From Albugo candida (lineage: Eukaryota > Oomycota > Peronosporomycetes > Albuginales > Albuginaceae), in NCBI GenBank assembly GCA_905220665.1, contig CAJNAR010000177.1:186001-250000 (forward strand): DNA of 64,000 nt. Reading direction: 5' to 3'. This document shows positions 1-11,437 of the stretch, one piece after another; position 1 is the first letter of the stretch; every line of letters starts with the position of its first letter. Under the pieces are notes generated by a model. It searched no databases. It worked only from the letters and a program-made list of their open reading frames with translations, and was not told the DNA's origin. The position numbers were made by a program, and so were the translations under genes.

Positions 1-105
1 CAAGAGAGCCAAAGAAGTTTTCTAGAGACCGAGTCGGTGCGATAAGGGAATTTAAGCCGAAGAAGCGAATGCACTGCTTGCTACAATTGCGGAAAAAGTG
101 GACAC

Positions 106-3100
106 ATGAAAAAGGATTGCCGGAGCCAGAGCTCCTCCAGTAGTGAAGACATCGTTATAGTAATTGGATGCAAAAGTACTACGCTGGAACAAGCGAAAAA
201 AGTATGGATACTAGACAGCGGATCCAGCAGGCACCTTGTAACGGATGTAAACATGTCACAGCATCGTAAGAAGTTCACCGAATCATGCATACTTCCAAAT
301 GGGACGGAAATGAGGTTGGGGTGGACAAGATCGGCGAAGATTATCGCAACAGTCAACGGTTTACAAGAAATTTCTATTGAACGATGTGCAACATTAGGAA
401 CAACTCCCTTGGAATATTGTCTCGTATGGAAAGTTGGAGGCAAAAGGATGCAAATCGGCGTATCGCGAAGATGGATCGAGAGTAGTACGACGTACTGCTG
501 ATGTTACGATCGTGTTAGAAGTAAATATGGTAAAAACGTTCGCGTTATCGAAACAGAAGGTCGGGAACGCGTATCCAGTGTTATGGATATACTCGCTACA
601 ATTGAGTCCGTGGATGACGCAAACAAGCAGACGGGAAGTCTTCCACACTTCAATCAACGATTTGGTCATCTGAACTACGATACTATTGAGCGTATAGCAA
701 AGTTTCCGGAATCAGGGATCGAGATTGATGACCATCGGCGATTGAAATGCCTTACTTACGCAGAAAGCAAGCAAACAAAGAACAGACAGTTTCGGAAAGA
801 TACCGGTATAAACTCACCAACGGAAAGAATTGGTGGATTAATATGCAGTGATTTGAAGGGTCCGATTACGCCTCGAGACCGACGTGGAAATCGATATTTG
901 GTCAATTTTATCGACTACAAGTAGAACTATTGTCGGGTTTTTTGGCCAAGGCTAAGAATGAAGCAGCAACGAAGTTTTAAGACTTCCTGACTTACTTCGG
1001 AAACGATTTAATTGCAAGATTTAAGCTCGACGAACTGATGGCGGCGCTGAGTACAAAAATGTGGACATTTTTGCAAAGATGAGGGAGTGCGAAGACAAAT
1101 TAGTGAGGCCGAAAATCAAGCATCGAATGGGAAAGGTGAACGAATGCATAGGACAGTCATGAACCTGGTGCGGTCTTTGATATTTGAAAACTCTATGGCG
1201 TTATAATTTTGGGGAGATACCGCTGAATATGCGACATATATCCTTAATAGAAGCCCAGCCAGAGCGAATAAAGGAAGACGATCCCTCTTGAAGGTTTTGA
1301 CTGGGAAGAATACAAGTCTTGCTGATGTCGTAACATTCGGCTCACCTTGTTCGGTTCGAATTCAAACTGGAAAAAAGTCTCTCGCAATGCGAAGTGAAGA
1401 AGGAATAGTTATCGGAAAATGCGATGAAACCAAAGGATACAAAGTGTTTTTACCCAAATCAAAGACTGTCATTATCACTCAACACATCCCAAATGTGGAG
1501 TCGACTATGGAAGGCGCAAATAGATTTGGAAATTCCAAGGGACGTCAACAGGATTTGACAGAGGTAGACGTGAATTCTCATGAGAATACCAAAGTTCAAA
1601 AGAAATCAATCACAACTGCCACAAGGCCGCGATCGGATCTGATCAAGAAAGATCCAAGAAGTAAGATGGTCACCAGAAACCAAGGAAGGAAAACTTCGTT
1701 TTAAGATATCGTGTCAGTGCTGATTGAGCCGGATCCGAAGACTACAATCAAGCAATGAAGTCAGTAAAGCATGTCGAATGGAAGGCGGCTGTAGACGCAG
1801 AACTAGCCTTACTGGAGAAAAACAGAACATGGACCATCGTACCAGTAACCAACGATATCAAAGCCTTACATACGAAGTGGGTATTCAAGAGAAAAACGGA
1901 CGCAAACGGCAATCTGGTACGCTTCAAGGCTAGAATGGTTGCCTGCGGGAATGAACAAGTATTCGGAGTCAACTACGACATGACATTTGCAGCAGTCATG
2001 GATTTAGGCACAGCAAAGCTCATACTAGCTTTAGCGAGGATCTGGTGAATGCCAGCAAGGCATGGTGACGTACCTAATGCGTACGTGAAGGCTTTAACGG
2101 AAAAGAACCTGGGCCTGTATTTGCAAGTGCCTCAAGGAATGAAAATATCGACATCCAAGCTGGATGAACTGGGTGTTACGAGTCGTGATCAAGTGGTACT
2201 ACGCTTACAGAAGAGCCTATATGGATTGAAACAAGCAGGACGGCTATGGAGTCACCTGTTGCATGAGAAGCTTAGCGATGCAGGATTCAAACAAAGGCTA
2301 ACAGGCTCATGTTTATATTACGACCAAGACACAAAAGGAATTACGGTTTTGGGGGTATATGTCGACGATATACTGATAACGGGGACAAGTTTTTCGAGAA
2401 TTGAGTCTACATTTGATAGTCTTTCAAGTCTTTCAATCAAGAATCTCGGACCCGTCAGCAAGTTTTTGGGCATGCGAGTTCGCTACAGCGATGAAGATGG
2501 ATACTATTTGAATCAGGAACCGTCTGTATGCGAATTAATAACGAAAATGGGAATGGATGAAGCGCATCCGGTTCTCACGCCTATCGGTCAGGAATACAGT
2601 GATAGTACAACATCAAAATCGGACTGCTTGGAGATACGTTTAGTCAAGAAGCCAACTATCAAGAAGTTCCAGTCTTAGGCGGGCAGCCTTTTGTGGTTTG
2701 CATGCACGCGTCCAGACATCAGTTTCGCTGTGCATAAGTTGACGAGACGTACTCATCCATCAACAACAGCCGATTGGGCGTTAGGTGTCAGAGTGGTGAA
2801 GTATCTTAAGGATACTAAAAGTATGAAGCTCTATTTGGGTGGTGAAGTATGCACGAATGCCAGAGAAGTCACTCTGGAAGCCTTTTCAGATGCTGATTAC
2901 GCAGCAGATGATGAAACGAGAAAGAGCATATCTGGTACAGCATTCACTTTGAATGTGATAATGATCAGCTGGTCATGCAAGAAGCAGCACTCAGTGGCAT
3001 TATCGACGATGAAAGCAGAGTTTGTAGCAGCATCGAAGGCATCGCAGAAATTACTTGGAGAAATGGAATTATTCAGCGAGTTGAAAGTCAAAGTGAAGGA

Positions 3101-3419
3101 GCCAATGATCTTGTGGATGGATAATCAGGCGGCTATAAGTCAATTTTTCAACGAAGCCACTTCAATCAAGGCAAAACATATCGACGTCCGACTAAAATTC
3201 GTCAGAGCTAACATGGTCAGAAAAATTATCGCACCAAGGTACGCACATACGTCGAAGACGATGGCCAAATTGCAGACGAAGGCGTTTCCGACGCCAAGAT
3301 TTCTTCAGCTAAGGGAGTTATGGCAGTTAAGGGATCGGACGGTGCAAGTTGAAGATGACACAACTTCAAGTGCAACCGGAAAGGAAGGAGTGTTGGAAGA
3401 ACTTAAGAATGTGTTTTAG
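106..3419 (+). pseudogene. Copia-A pol polyprotein, broken (protease, integrase, RT, RNase H)
   Basis: A copia polyprotein is readable in pieces. The protease has the motif WILDSGSS (about 205-230), so the catalytic Asp is kept. The integrase zinc region and start of the rve core lie at 583-924; the expected zinc-binding Cys motif reads CLTYAES, so one Cys is lost. The integrase C-terminal part is at 1288-1704. RT runs over 1755-2678 with GLKQAGRLW and an intact YVDD (about 2358-2370). RNase H is at 2691-3419 with SDADYA, KAEF and MDNQAA carrying the three acidic residues. Lesions seen: frame change about 500-583, stop at 922-924, frame change near 1025, stop at 1204-1206, frame change 1704-1755, stops at 2046-2048 and 2676-2678. 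It cannot encode an active polyprotein without recoding. The right copy carries the same lesions. Confidence 0.93.
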
Positions 3420-3540
3420 GTTTCTAGTCGCACTTGGTACTTAGTTTAAACGATTGGGTAGGATTTTAATCTTCTAAAAAAATAAAACCTCAGTTTTGGC
3501 AATTTTCCTGGACCACCGCATCTTCGCTCACCTGCCAACA
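3391..3540 (+). repeat. Copia-A left copy, 3' LTR
   Basis: A 150 bp LTR begins TGTTGG and ends CCAACA, a perfect 6 bp terminal inverted repeat. Its first 46 bases match the 3' LTR of the right copy exactly. From 3437 on it resembles the 5' LTR of the right copy (17858-18007) much more than the right copy's 3' LTR. An AATAAA-like stretch lies at 3479-3485. The flank immediately after is tatac. Confidence 0.92.
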
Positions 3541-3885
3541 TATACTGTATTCTTAAAGTGTTAGTAGCTTTGAGTATCGACATCAATATGTACAATCGGT
3601 TCCGTATCATCGGTGCGTAGAATCATATGTTCATGCAAATTGCTGGAGGATATCCAGGTAATTTGGCGTCCATCAGCGTGTACGATTCGCTCAGCTGAAT
3701 TACTTCTCGATCGAGCATTTACGCTTGCATCTGCCCTAGAGTATCATTAGATAAGCAATCCGATTGCATTCATCAAGTGTAAAGCAGGATTAAATACTTG
3801 GATGAAGATAGAAAGAAACGCGCTGCCACGTCAGTCATCCCAAAACCGTAGGATATATTGACAGCATCACCTATACGTAGTCAGC
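3541..3885. other. No gene recognised between Copia-A and segment U1
   Basis: There is no convincing coding region in these 345 bases and no match to the other U copies. They are the flank of the Copia-A 3' LTR and should originally have been continuous with sequence now at 18008 onward, if the inversion model in the findings is right. Confidence 0.5.
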
Positions 3886-4765
3886 ACATCCTCAAGAAAT
3901 TTAGCGACTTCAGCACCAAAGATATGGTGACCAACCTATCAGACCCGTAGTAGCCACTCTTTAGCTTCATCTTTATTTGGATGTCCACACCGTATCAGTT
4001 TAGCGATTGCTGACAGAGTGTGTTCTATCTATAGGGCATCTTCAGCGTGCAGATTTTCAAACAACTCACGTCGTCTACAAAAGAGTGTGGCAAGGCGCCG
4101 ACCACATATGCCAATCACGTGAGCTCAGAATACAGAACGTTGTTCGAACGAGACAGAATATGTATATGCAGAAATCGAGTGGGGAAGAATGCCCGATGTA
4201 GTTTTCAAAGTTTTCTGACGATCGCATGCGGCAAAACATGAGACGAAATGTGTGCTACAAAGTGGCAACAGTCTAAATCAAGCTCTTGAGGGTCCCAGCT
4301 CGCCAAACTATGTAACAGAACCCTCAGCATACAAACATTAACTTTGTGAATTGAATTGAATATTTACATTCTTTCACTCTGATGCCACTTCAATTGATAG
4401 AGTATCCGAATGATCCAATCAGAAAGATTTTCAGTAGGATTTAATTTTGCACATTTTCGTATCCAGATTAGTTCCTCTCTTTTAGATATATCAATCGGCT
4501 GATTTCGTTTCTCATGGCTCCATATATATATTCTTCACATAATGTGGATGGCGTAATGTAATTTTAGGACTTGATAATCCTCTGATTCTTTTAAAGCGCG
4601 CGTCTCCGTGACAGCCAAAATAAATTTATTATTTGGTTCATAGCTCATAGTGCTCAACTAAATGCAGTCAACAACCTGAGCCTCGCGCTACTAAATCATC
4701 TCTACAGTAATCCCATTAGGCAATTCAAATTAGCAAATAAGTGGTTGTAATCTCACTTATTTGCC

Positions 4766-5258
4766 ATGCGTTCCGAAATCCGTTGCGAAGTTTGTAAGCA
4801 GGCCACCCAAAAATATAAATACCCGAAATGTCGAATTCCGTATTGTCGCCTAGCGTGTTACAAATTGCACATTAGTAATGCATAAGTATGTCATTCTGTA
4901 GCACTACAACAACGGAAAAAAGAATAAAGTAGAACCGAATCGAAATCATTGAAAGAAAAGCCAGAAGAAAGTTCTGTTGAACAATCCGACGCTGAAACAA
5001 ACTCTGAATGTGTTTTAACAAGCGAACAGCTGGAAGTACTAGAGCATTCTGCTTGGATACGTACGGCTTTACATGACCGTCACATACGCCAACAACTAAA
5101 CACGTAAGGCAAAGTTCATGAGCTGATTAGTTTTCTCACATTTCTCGCTTCAGATTCAAAGTTCGGTAAATCGTAGAAGAGCGCTAGAAAGATCCCTTGA
5201 AAATTCATAAATGGCAGAGTTTATGTATCGAGCACTCGATGAGCTTGTTGCAAAATAA
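4766..5258 (+). pseudogene. HIT zinc-finger protein pseudogene (ZNHIT3-like)
   Basis: This is a dead copy of the gene at 51836-52329. Its ATG is at the equivalent position and the opening residues MRSEIRCEVC are kept. One zinc ligand is lost, because the second CxxC reads YPKC. A stop replaces a Glu codon after HISNA, another stop follows at the QRKKE position, and the stretch around the former intron (about 5100-5155) has lost its reading frame. The end of the former second exon (MAEFMYRALDELVAK, stop at 5256-5258) is still readable. Neighbours match those of the intact copy. It is not expected to make a zinc-finger protein. Confidence 0.87.
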
Positions 5259-8175
5259 GGCGATTCAAAAATATAGAATTCGTTCTTATATCTCCATTGT
5301 CATTTCATTTTTTTGGTGGGACTAATTCCAAAAGCAAGGGAGAAGATCAAGCCTCATGGAGCGCTTGAGATATACAGGCAGATTATGTTGAGCCACAATG
5401 CCTACGACACCAGATAGACCCGAGGAAGCAATCAACATGCGAGAAGCGCTTGATGCATTTCAGGTAATTATTATTAATACCTATAAAAATCACCTGCGCG
5501 TTGCCATCACTCCATATCTAACCTTTTTTCAAGCACTTTTTGAGAACGAAGCTGAACCTTCGATTATCGGTTTCTGGGCTTCGCACATACTAGGCTGTCA
5601 AAAGGTGAAGAGGTAGACTGAATTTATAGCTTCATGGTGTTGAGCGCAACAACTTGATGTGTATGGTAGTAAAAAAACCATTAGTTGCATCCGGGAAACA
5701 TGTATCACAAGGCTTTATGAATCGACTCTTTATTTTCTTTGATCAGGTAAGGTAAACGTATCATGTTTGGTATAGCATATCGCCGTTTCAGCTGTAAAAT
5801 AACTAAGTGGGCTTTTCAGTCTGCGCTCGTCACCACAACGCTCATATTGCTACCCTAGCAAGCGTGTTGAACATCATACACTTACATACCGTGCAAAATA
5901 GCGATAGACTTCAGCAGTAACCAATCTACATGACACGAGAAAGTTTTTGACTGATGGTTGTGATAGTTCTCAGCTTAATCAATGACCTAGGAATGATCTA
6001 CTGCATTGATCAAATGTACTGTGACAAACGAAACCATTTGATAGCTGTAGTGTTGATAGAGATCATAGCTATTTTGTAACGAATACAGCACTGACGCTCA
6101 TGTCTCACAAAGAAGATTTGTGTACTTATTGCTCGATCACTGGTATGAAACAAGACATGCAAAGCGCACATTTGATTGTTGGCGATGACAAGATAGACGC
6201 TTTTCCGGTCTACTCTGGCATCATGTGGCAGCTTGCTTTGGTTTGACTTATTCAGATCAGCATATGGAGATAATTTAGCTATGGTCGGCAACTGGCTCAA
6301 GATTGTTTGGTATCTAGCGAGCAACGACAATAGCCGATGTGCTACTTAGGCTACAGTGGTTATCATAGACCGTAGAAAAGATGATCAACAACGTAAACGC
6401 GACAATATTACGCTGAATCCATAAAATCTTTTCAGCACTTACAAATTTGTAAAATATGAAGACGATTCCTACTCAGGGAGTCTCAAAGCTGAGTAGAAAA
6501 ACGATGTTAACTTAATGAGCTCGATGCAAGAGTGCACAAGAGTGCAAGGTAAGCTCATAGAGGCAAGAATAACTTCTGAGAAGAGGCAAAATTATAGAGC
6601 GAACGTACGGGTGTGACGATGCCATAAAATGTGGAGCTGACTTGCGTTTCTAAAAACCGGCTAATGTTGTACACATTATGCACGATACGGGACAATCGTG
6701 ACTTTAATCATATACCGCAATGGTGTTTCAACGAAGCGTTGTTGATGCCACTACTATCTTTCATCATGAGCAAACGAGTTTAATACTTGAGGCTGGAGCT
6801 GGGCAAGGATGGAGTGATGCACTTGGGGATATTGAATTTTTGTGAAGAGACTTTAGCATCAACTGTTCTCATCAGAGCCACATCGACAGTTTGTTGGCTC
6901 AGAAGGATTCCATTCTTGATCTTAGCAAGTGACGTATGCGTGACCAGTATTTTCGGGCAGCTAGAGGACCTGTTTGTCGCCATTATGCCAAGTAAGTCGA
7001 TGCTAAATGAGGCTTGATTTGGAGTGGTCGTATTTAAACCCCTGCGTTGAAGTACCATGGAAGATCTAGTTTCGAATAGGTATGCGTTAAGAAAGGCTGC
7101 ACTAACTTCTAGCAGCCTTTTCTATGAATAAGGATTAGTTTGAACGAGCAGGAGAAGGTGTCAAGTGCGATGGATTAAGATCGAAATAGTGGCCAAACAA
7201 TTTAGTCAAATTCGACAGAAATCGTCAAAGACTCATTTCAAACTTCGCTCCGGGGACTATGCGCAGTCACAACGAGCGAAAAAACTTTACGACGCATAAG
7301 GTGATATGAAATTATATACGGGTTCCAAGCCGGAAGTCGTCGATGACACGTGCGATATTCTTTATGAGTAGAACGTCTGCGAGCTGTCACATCTTCTTTG
7401 GCTGAAACCTCTGAGAGTATCGCCTGTATTCTTTAGCCTTTTTCGTAGAGTCCAATCACACTTAAGTTCTCTATCCCCGATGCAAAAAGCATGTAGGCGC
7501 GGTTGAATGTGTAGCATATCTACTCCTATGAAAATTATTACACTCGATAATCTTCGAATGGTTGATAGCTGTTCTGATAGATATCCTATATAATCGTAGC
7601 TGACAAAGCCTTTTACGCTCGTGCTTATTTCAGCGATGGACGTCAAGGTTTTACTTCCATATGCGCATGTTTTTTTTGACAAAATCTTGTTGTCGGGACA
7701 TTTACTGTTATGCAATCCTATATTTCGCACTCAGCGGCTGTTCTCAATACTTTACAAAATATCAGTGCTACTTTCTAAACGAGTTGGTCAGGCATGAAGC
7801 TCTACATGTGGTTGTCATGATATCCTCCGCTAATGAATCGAAGTATTCATTTTTGAAGAACATACCAATCTTCAGAGTGCTTTTACAAAACTTTGTGATA
7901 GTCTTCGAATACAATGTCGGTGCTCATGCTTTCATAATTGGCCGTGTACTCTGCATACAGTAGAACGGTGGAGGTCTCAACAATACAGCAACCAAACATA
8001 AACTAGATGTTGTCTTGTTGTAGAGAAATATGATTGTTATCATTATCGTGCTTCTCCCTGTTCTAATCAACCCTTGGTATTATATTGCTCGCTAGCTCAT
8101 GTAAACGTAGGGATCGACGGTACCTGCGGTGATATTTGCTTCCACAAATCATAAAAAAGTAGAATGTCAAAACGA
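5259..8175. other. Decayed segment X in U1, with a 0.8 kb copy-specific insertion
   Basis: No intact gene is seen. The stretch aligns in pieces with 52330-54850 (same strand) and with 30837-33260 (opposite strand). In all three copies minus-strand fragments stay protein-like: one contains GIMATNRSSSC (6780-7058), another RLHAFCIG (7362-7730). The fragments are in shifting frames with stops, which fits a dead multi-exon gene, but I do not recognise the family. A short plus-strand reading at 5398-5616 begins MPTTPDRPEEA and has a frameshifted counterpart at about 52469. The part 5985-6790 is absent from the other two copies. Confidence 0.45.
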
Positions 8176-9610
8176 CTATACTAATTGTTTTATGCACAGT
8201 CTCTGGAATCCAAAGATTCTAATAAATTCAGCTACTGAGCATTTCAGCTGACTATGTAGCGATGTCACTTCAGCACTCACACTCGCTGCTACAACACGCT
8301 GACCTTCGCCTCTTCTCTCGTCTTCATCCGCATACAGACATATGTATACGGAACCGTTCCGTCTACGCTTCACATAAACACATTGATCGGCAACACAGCC
8401 CTTGGAACTCTTTTTCAGAACAGATGCCGAATGGTCTTGAATCAAGCGCTTCCTGCCCGCTTCAGACCGTCGATCGCCTTATCCAGATTGCACCATACCT
8501 TTGGCATTCTTCACAACGAATGTAGAGTGTATATGTACCGAATCCCTTAGGCCGCTTTTAAGGTAAGCTATATCCGCGTTCAATTGCTCCATCATGTAGC
8601 CGTAAGCCACACACCTTAGCAACAAGTCAAGCTTCATATCGAATCACTCGACCGTGCTTGTAATGCTTTTGCACACCCGATTGGACAGTCAGCCATTCCA
8701 CATGAAACGAGCGTCCAAGTATGGTTTCGTGCATGCAACTGAATTCAGATTGCATGAGTCAACTGACACAAACGTTCCATCTCGTTCATCGCAACCTGCA
8801 TAGCTTCCTCGGTTAAATTCCATTTCCTCATCCATAACCGTCTAGCGCTGTTCGGGCGGGGACCCATTCATTGCCAAGATCCTCCTAATCAAAAGTATAA
8901 CCGCTCTCATCGTGGTGACTGCGTGTCATATATACCTCCGACATCACTCTCGTCTGGATATATCAATTGTGGCATCGTCCTTTCGAAAGCATGAGTCAAA
9001 TACGGTATTCCTTGACGTTCTCTGCGTGTACGAGAAATGTCGAGCGAAAACACTTGAATTCAAGTTTCGTCCTCTCATATCGCCAATGTGAGTATACCCT
9101 ACAAAGCGAACTCTCGTAGATGGTTCAGACGAAGCTTCTCCTTGCAATCCAACTCATACTGCGTCAATTCCTTGTGTGTCGTGTTACTAAAACGCTTCAT
9201 GTGAAATACAGCTGAGTTCAGAGCCTCTGTCGGCACACATTTGTAGTCTATCATGCTCCTTGCCTTCTCCAAAATCGTGCGATCATGCGTTCTGCTACTC
9301 CGTTCTGCTGGAAGCTATACGGAACCGTATGCTGCGTTATATGCCGTCCGAATGCACATTTCGGTCATCGTCTTGTTCTCATAAATATTATCATTGTAGG
9401 AGCGCAGATAGTTTGAGCGTTTATGTATATGAGCGCTTGGAAGTTGTTCAGTTTACCGAATACCTCGGTCTTCTTATAAAGTACGCCATCACATACCGTG
9501 CGTGGTCGTCTACGAATGTCAGTACCTACTTGTAAGCTACTTTGGTAACGATCTAATTGGGCCATTCTGAAATCCGTGCGTACAAGTTTGTTCCAGCACG
9601 CGTGAGATCT
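8176..9610 (-). mobile_element. Copia-B remnant in U1 (integrase to RT fragment)
   Basis: A strongly decayed Ty1/copia fragment on the minus strand. Near 8190-8445 the reading CVYVKRRRNGSVYICLYAD corresponds to the copia RT region before the YVDD box. Near 8944-9147 it reads VGYTHIGDMRGRN and DDATIDISR, as in the copia integrase C-terminal region. Further on, near 9440-9535, it resembles the integrase core. No LTRs or target duplications were found. The same truncated fragment sits at the same place in each of the other three U copies, so it was present before U was duplicated. Confidence 0.75.
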
Positions 9611-10197
9611 TTGTCAGTACTTTTGAGGAGTGATGTTACAGTCTGTTTCCCCTTCACGCAGCCTCCTGTTTTGATGTTATAAATGTATGCAATGATATGC
9701 GACAATGCAGGTGATATAAGTCGTAGTATTCACGATTGTAAGCGTTTAAGAAGAAGTTATTACAAAAAGTAGTCTAAGTATGAAAGCATAGTGTAAATGA
9801 AATGATGGGAGCGTTATCACCCTACGGAAAGCTAGATATTAGATCAGAAGACGAAGAAAGTTTTGATGTTATGAATGTATGCAATGATTTGCGACAAAGG
9901 CTCGATATCTTCCTTCACCTCAGACACACTATTACGAAACGCTGCGTTTTGGTGCGTACGGTCTTTGCATGAGCGTGTCACATCTAATAACCTTAAATAG
10001 GTAATATATCGAATGACGATGTGCTGATAAATAGGGTAGTCAATACAAATGACGACGTGCGACATTTACCCGAGTTGTTAGATTGGTAATCATTATTCGA
10101 GCCTGTAGATTATCACCACGTGTCCTGACTGTGAATTCGGAAATGATAATGTTGAGCTCATTTAAGAATTCACCTTGTCGCAAAGACGAATCTAATA
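9611..10197 (+). repeat. Upstream repeat region of the U1 secreted-protein gene
   Basis: There is no gene here. A direct repeat of about 38 bp (9668-9705 and 9860-9897, gttttgatgttat...) lies in this stretch. From about 9977 to 10095 runs the R block: a gtgtcacatcta start, then gtgctgataaatagggtagt, then tacaaatgacgacgtgcgac, then a run to about 10095. R is found in front of every copy of the secreted-protein gene, twice in U2, U3 and U4. Its conservation next to the gene makes a promoter or a fossil LTR both possible. Confidence 0.6.
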
Positions 10198-11040
10198 ATG
10201 AAGGTAACACGAAGTCAGATGTATTTCGTTTCTCAAGCTATGCTCTATATCGTCGGGTCAGAATCGACCGAGCAAAAAAAATTATGCGCAATTGTTCAAG
10301 AATTTACATGTACATATCCTGTGAAATTTGAAGAGCGCGACACAGCGTGGTTATCAGTCATCTCGACCGCAGAGTATCAGAAGGAAGAAGGGATATGTAC
10401 CGCAATTAATATTCTTTGCCACTTAAACTTGGCAACTATAAGTACAGACCATCCATCATACACTTTTTACGTTGTACAAGACGAACATCACGACCATGAC
10501 AGAAAAGGCAACGTACCGGAAAGCAATATCGTCCACCTAAGTATTTCAAACAAAGTTGACTTAATCAATGACATCAGCGGTCCCTTGAAAATCATGCCGG
10601 TCACGCAACTAAAAAATACGCCCGGAGCTTGGAGTTTGGACAAAATGAATGTACATGTTGGCTCAAAGTCACTCGAAGACTGGTCAGTTATGTTTTCTTT
10701 TCGGAGCACATATGAAAAGCCTATTTACCTTCCAACCACACACCCTCTACCAAGTAACAACCCAGATCACGACATTCGAATAAAGATAGGGCAGATTGCT
10801 TATGGCTTTGGTTACGAATTCTCGATAAAACGAAGTGAGGTTGGTTATCATAAGGATGGTGCGAAACTCATTATGATAACTCCACAATTTTTGAAAACTC
10901 ATCATATTAAATTTACCAAACTCAAAGCGGAAAGACCCGGTACAGAGGACTTTTTTCGTATTGAATTTCCTCTTGAAGGACTTTTTTCGTATGAATTTCC
11001 TCCTGAAAGTTTTTCTTCGCCTAGCAATATCGATGCTTGA
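10198..11040 (+). CDS. Hypothetical, possibly secreted protein of the SPF family (280 aa, U1 copy)
   Basis: I do not recognise this protein. It is one uninterrupted reading frame of 280 residues. The start was chosen by alignment with the U4 copy: MKVTRSQMYFVSQ against MKISPSHMYLLSQ, with a basic tip and a weak hydrophobic stretch that could be a signal peptide. Features shared with the relatives at 57033-57791 and 47676-48385 are EFTCTYP (about residues 39-45), a GIC-x6-C-HL block (about 72-82) and a C-terminal TPQFLKTHHIKFTK block (about residues 226-239). There are no membrane segments after the N-terminus. The last codons hold a tandem duplication (10947-11007) absent from the other copies. 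Divergence from the U4 copy is high although both frames are open, which suggests that both are or were under selection. I found no RXLR or CHxC motif. Confidence 0.68.
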   Translation: MKVTRSQMYFVSQAMLYIVGSESTEQKKLCAIVQEFTCTYPVKFEERDTAWLSVISTAEYQKEEGICTAINILCHLNLATISTDHPSYTFYVVQDEHHDHDRKGNVPESNIVHLSISNKVDLINDISGPLKIMPVTQLKNTPGAWSLDKMNVHVGSKSLEDWSVMFSFRSTYEKPIYLPTTHPLPSNNPDHDIRIKIGQIAYGFGYEFSIKRSEVGYHKDGAKLIMITPQFLKTHHIKFTKLKAERPGTEDFFRIEFPLEGLFSYEFPPESFSSPSNIDA

Positions 11041-11437
11041 ACGCCAAAATATCGATTCAATCTTCCAATTGTGCACATAATTTCTTTCAGTAATGGCTCT
11101 CTTTTCTCCTAGACTATATTTAGTACCAATACAATCATTTCACCAAGTTTTTACCAATATACATCACTTTATTGATCGCCTATTGACGATTTGCAATAAC
11201 AAGGTAAGCACCCAAGTGTGCAAACAGGTCCAAAATACATTACTATCCTGTAGATTTCGTCTTGAAGTCAATGCACATCGGCATTCGGTTTGACGTTAGC
11301 AATTAGCATCGATCCAGATGCCATTGGTCTTCTCAGTCTCCTTGCTGGACATGAATCGCGATTCTAAGACCACATCAACAAATTCTATTGTTAGAAATAA
11401 AACACAAAAACTCCTTTTTACCAAATCAAAGTACACC
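11041..11437. other. Convergent intergenic region between secreted-protein and permease copies (U1)
   Basis: No gene is seen. The stretch is collinear with 57792-58336 in U4 and with the end of the dead copies in the arms (48386-48850; mirror 21331-21795). It lies between two convergent genes, so it should contain both 3' ends. AATAAA occurs at 11397-11402. Confidence 0.5.

Larger units (their letters stand above)
1..3540 (+). mobile_element. Copia-A, left copy (Ty1/copia LTR retrotransposon, 5' end outside window)
   Basis: This is the 3' three-quarters of a Ty1/copia element, cut by the window start inside gag. Order on the plus strand: CCHC zinc knuckle (about 79-120), aspartic protease, integrase, reverse transcriptase, RNase H, 3' LTR. 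The order protease-integrase-RT-RNase H is diagnostic of copia rather than gypsy. Bases 1-3436 mirror 13531-16966 (coordinates sum to 16967) with very few substitutions and no indels. About 1.04 kb of the element should lie outside the window, judged from the complete right copy. The base pairs after the 3' LTR are tatac. Confidence 0.95.

Noticed and set aside
81..443. Open reading of 120 codons on the minus strand over Copia-A (also at 16524-16886)
   Set aside because: It is antisense to the protease reading and has no domain. It is open only because of the codon use of the copia frame.
10198..11040. Assignment of the SPF protein to RXLR, CRN, CHxC or CX2CX5G effector classes
   Set aside because: None of these motifs is present at the expected place. 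Only the general secreted-like look supports an effector role.
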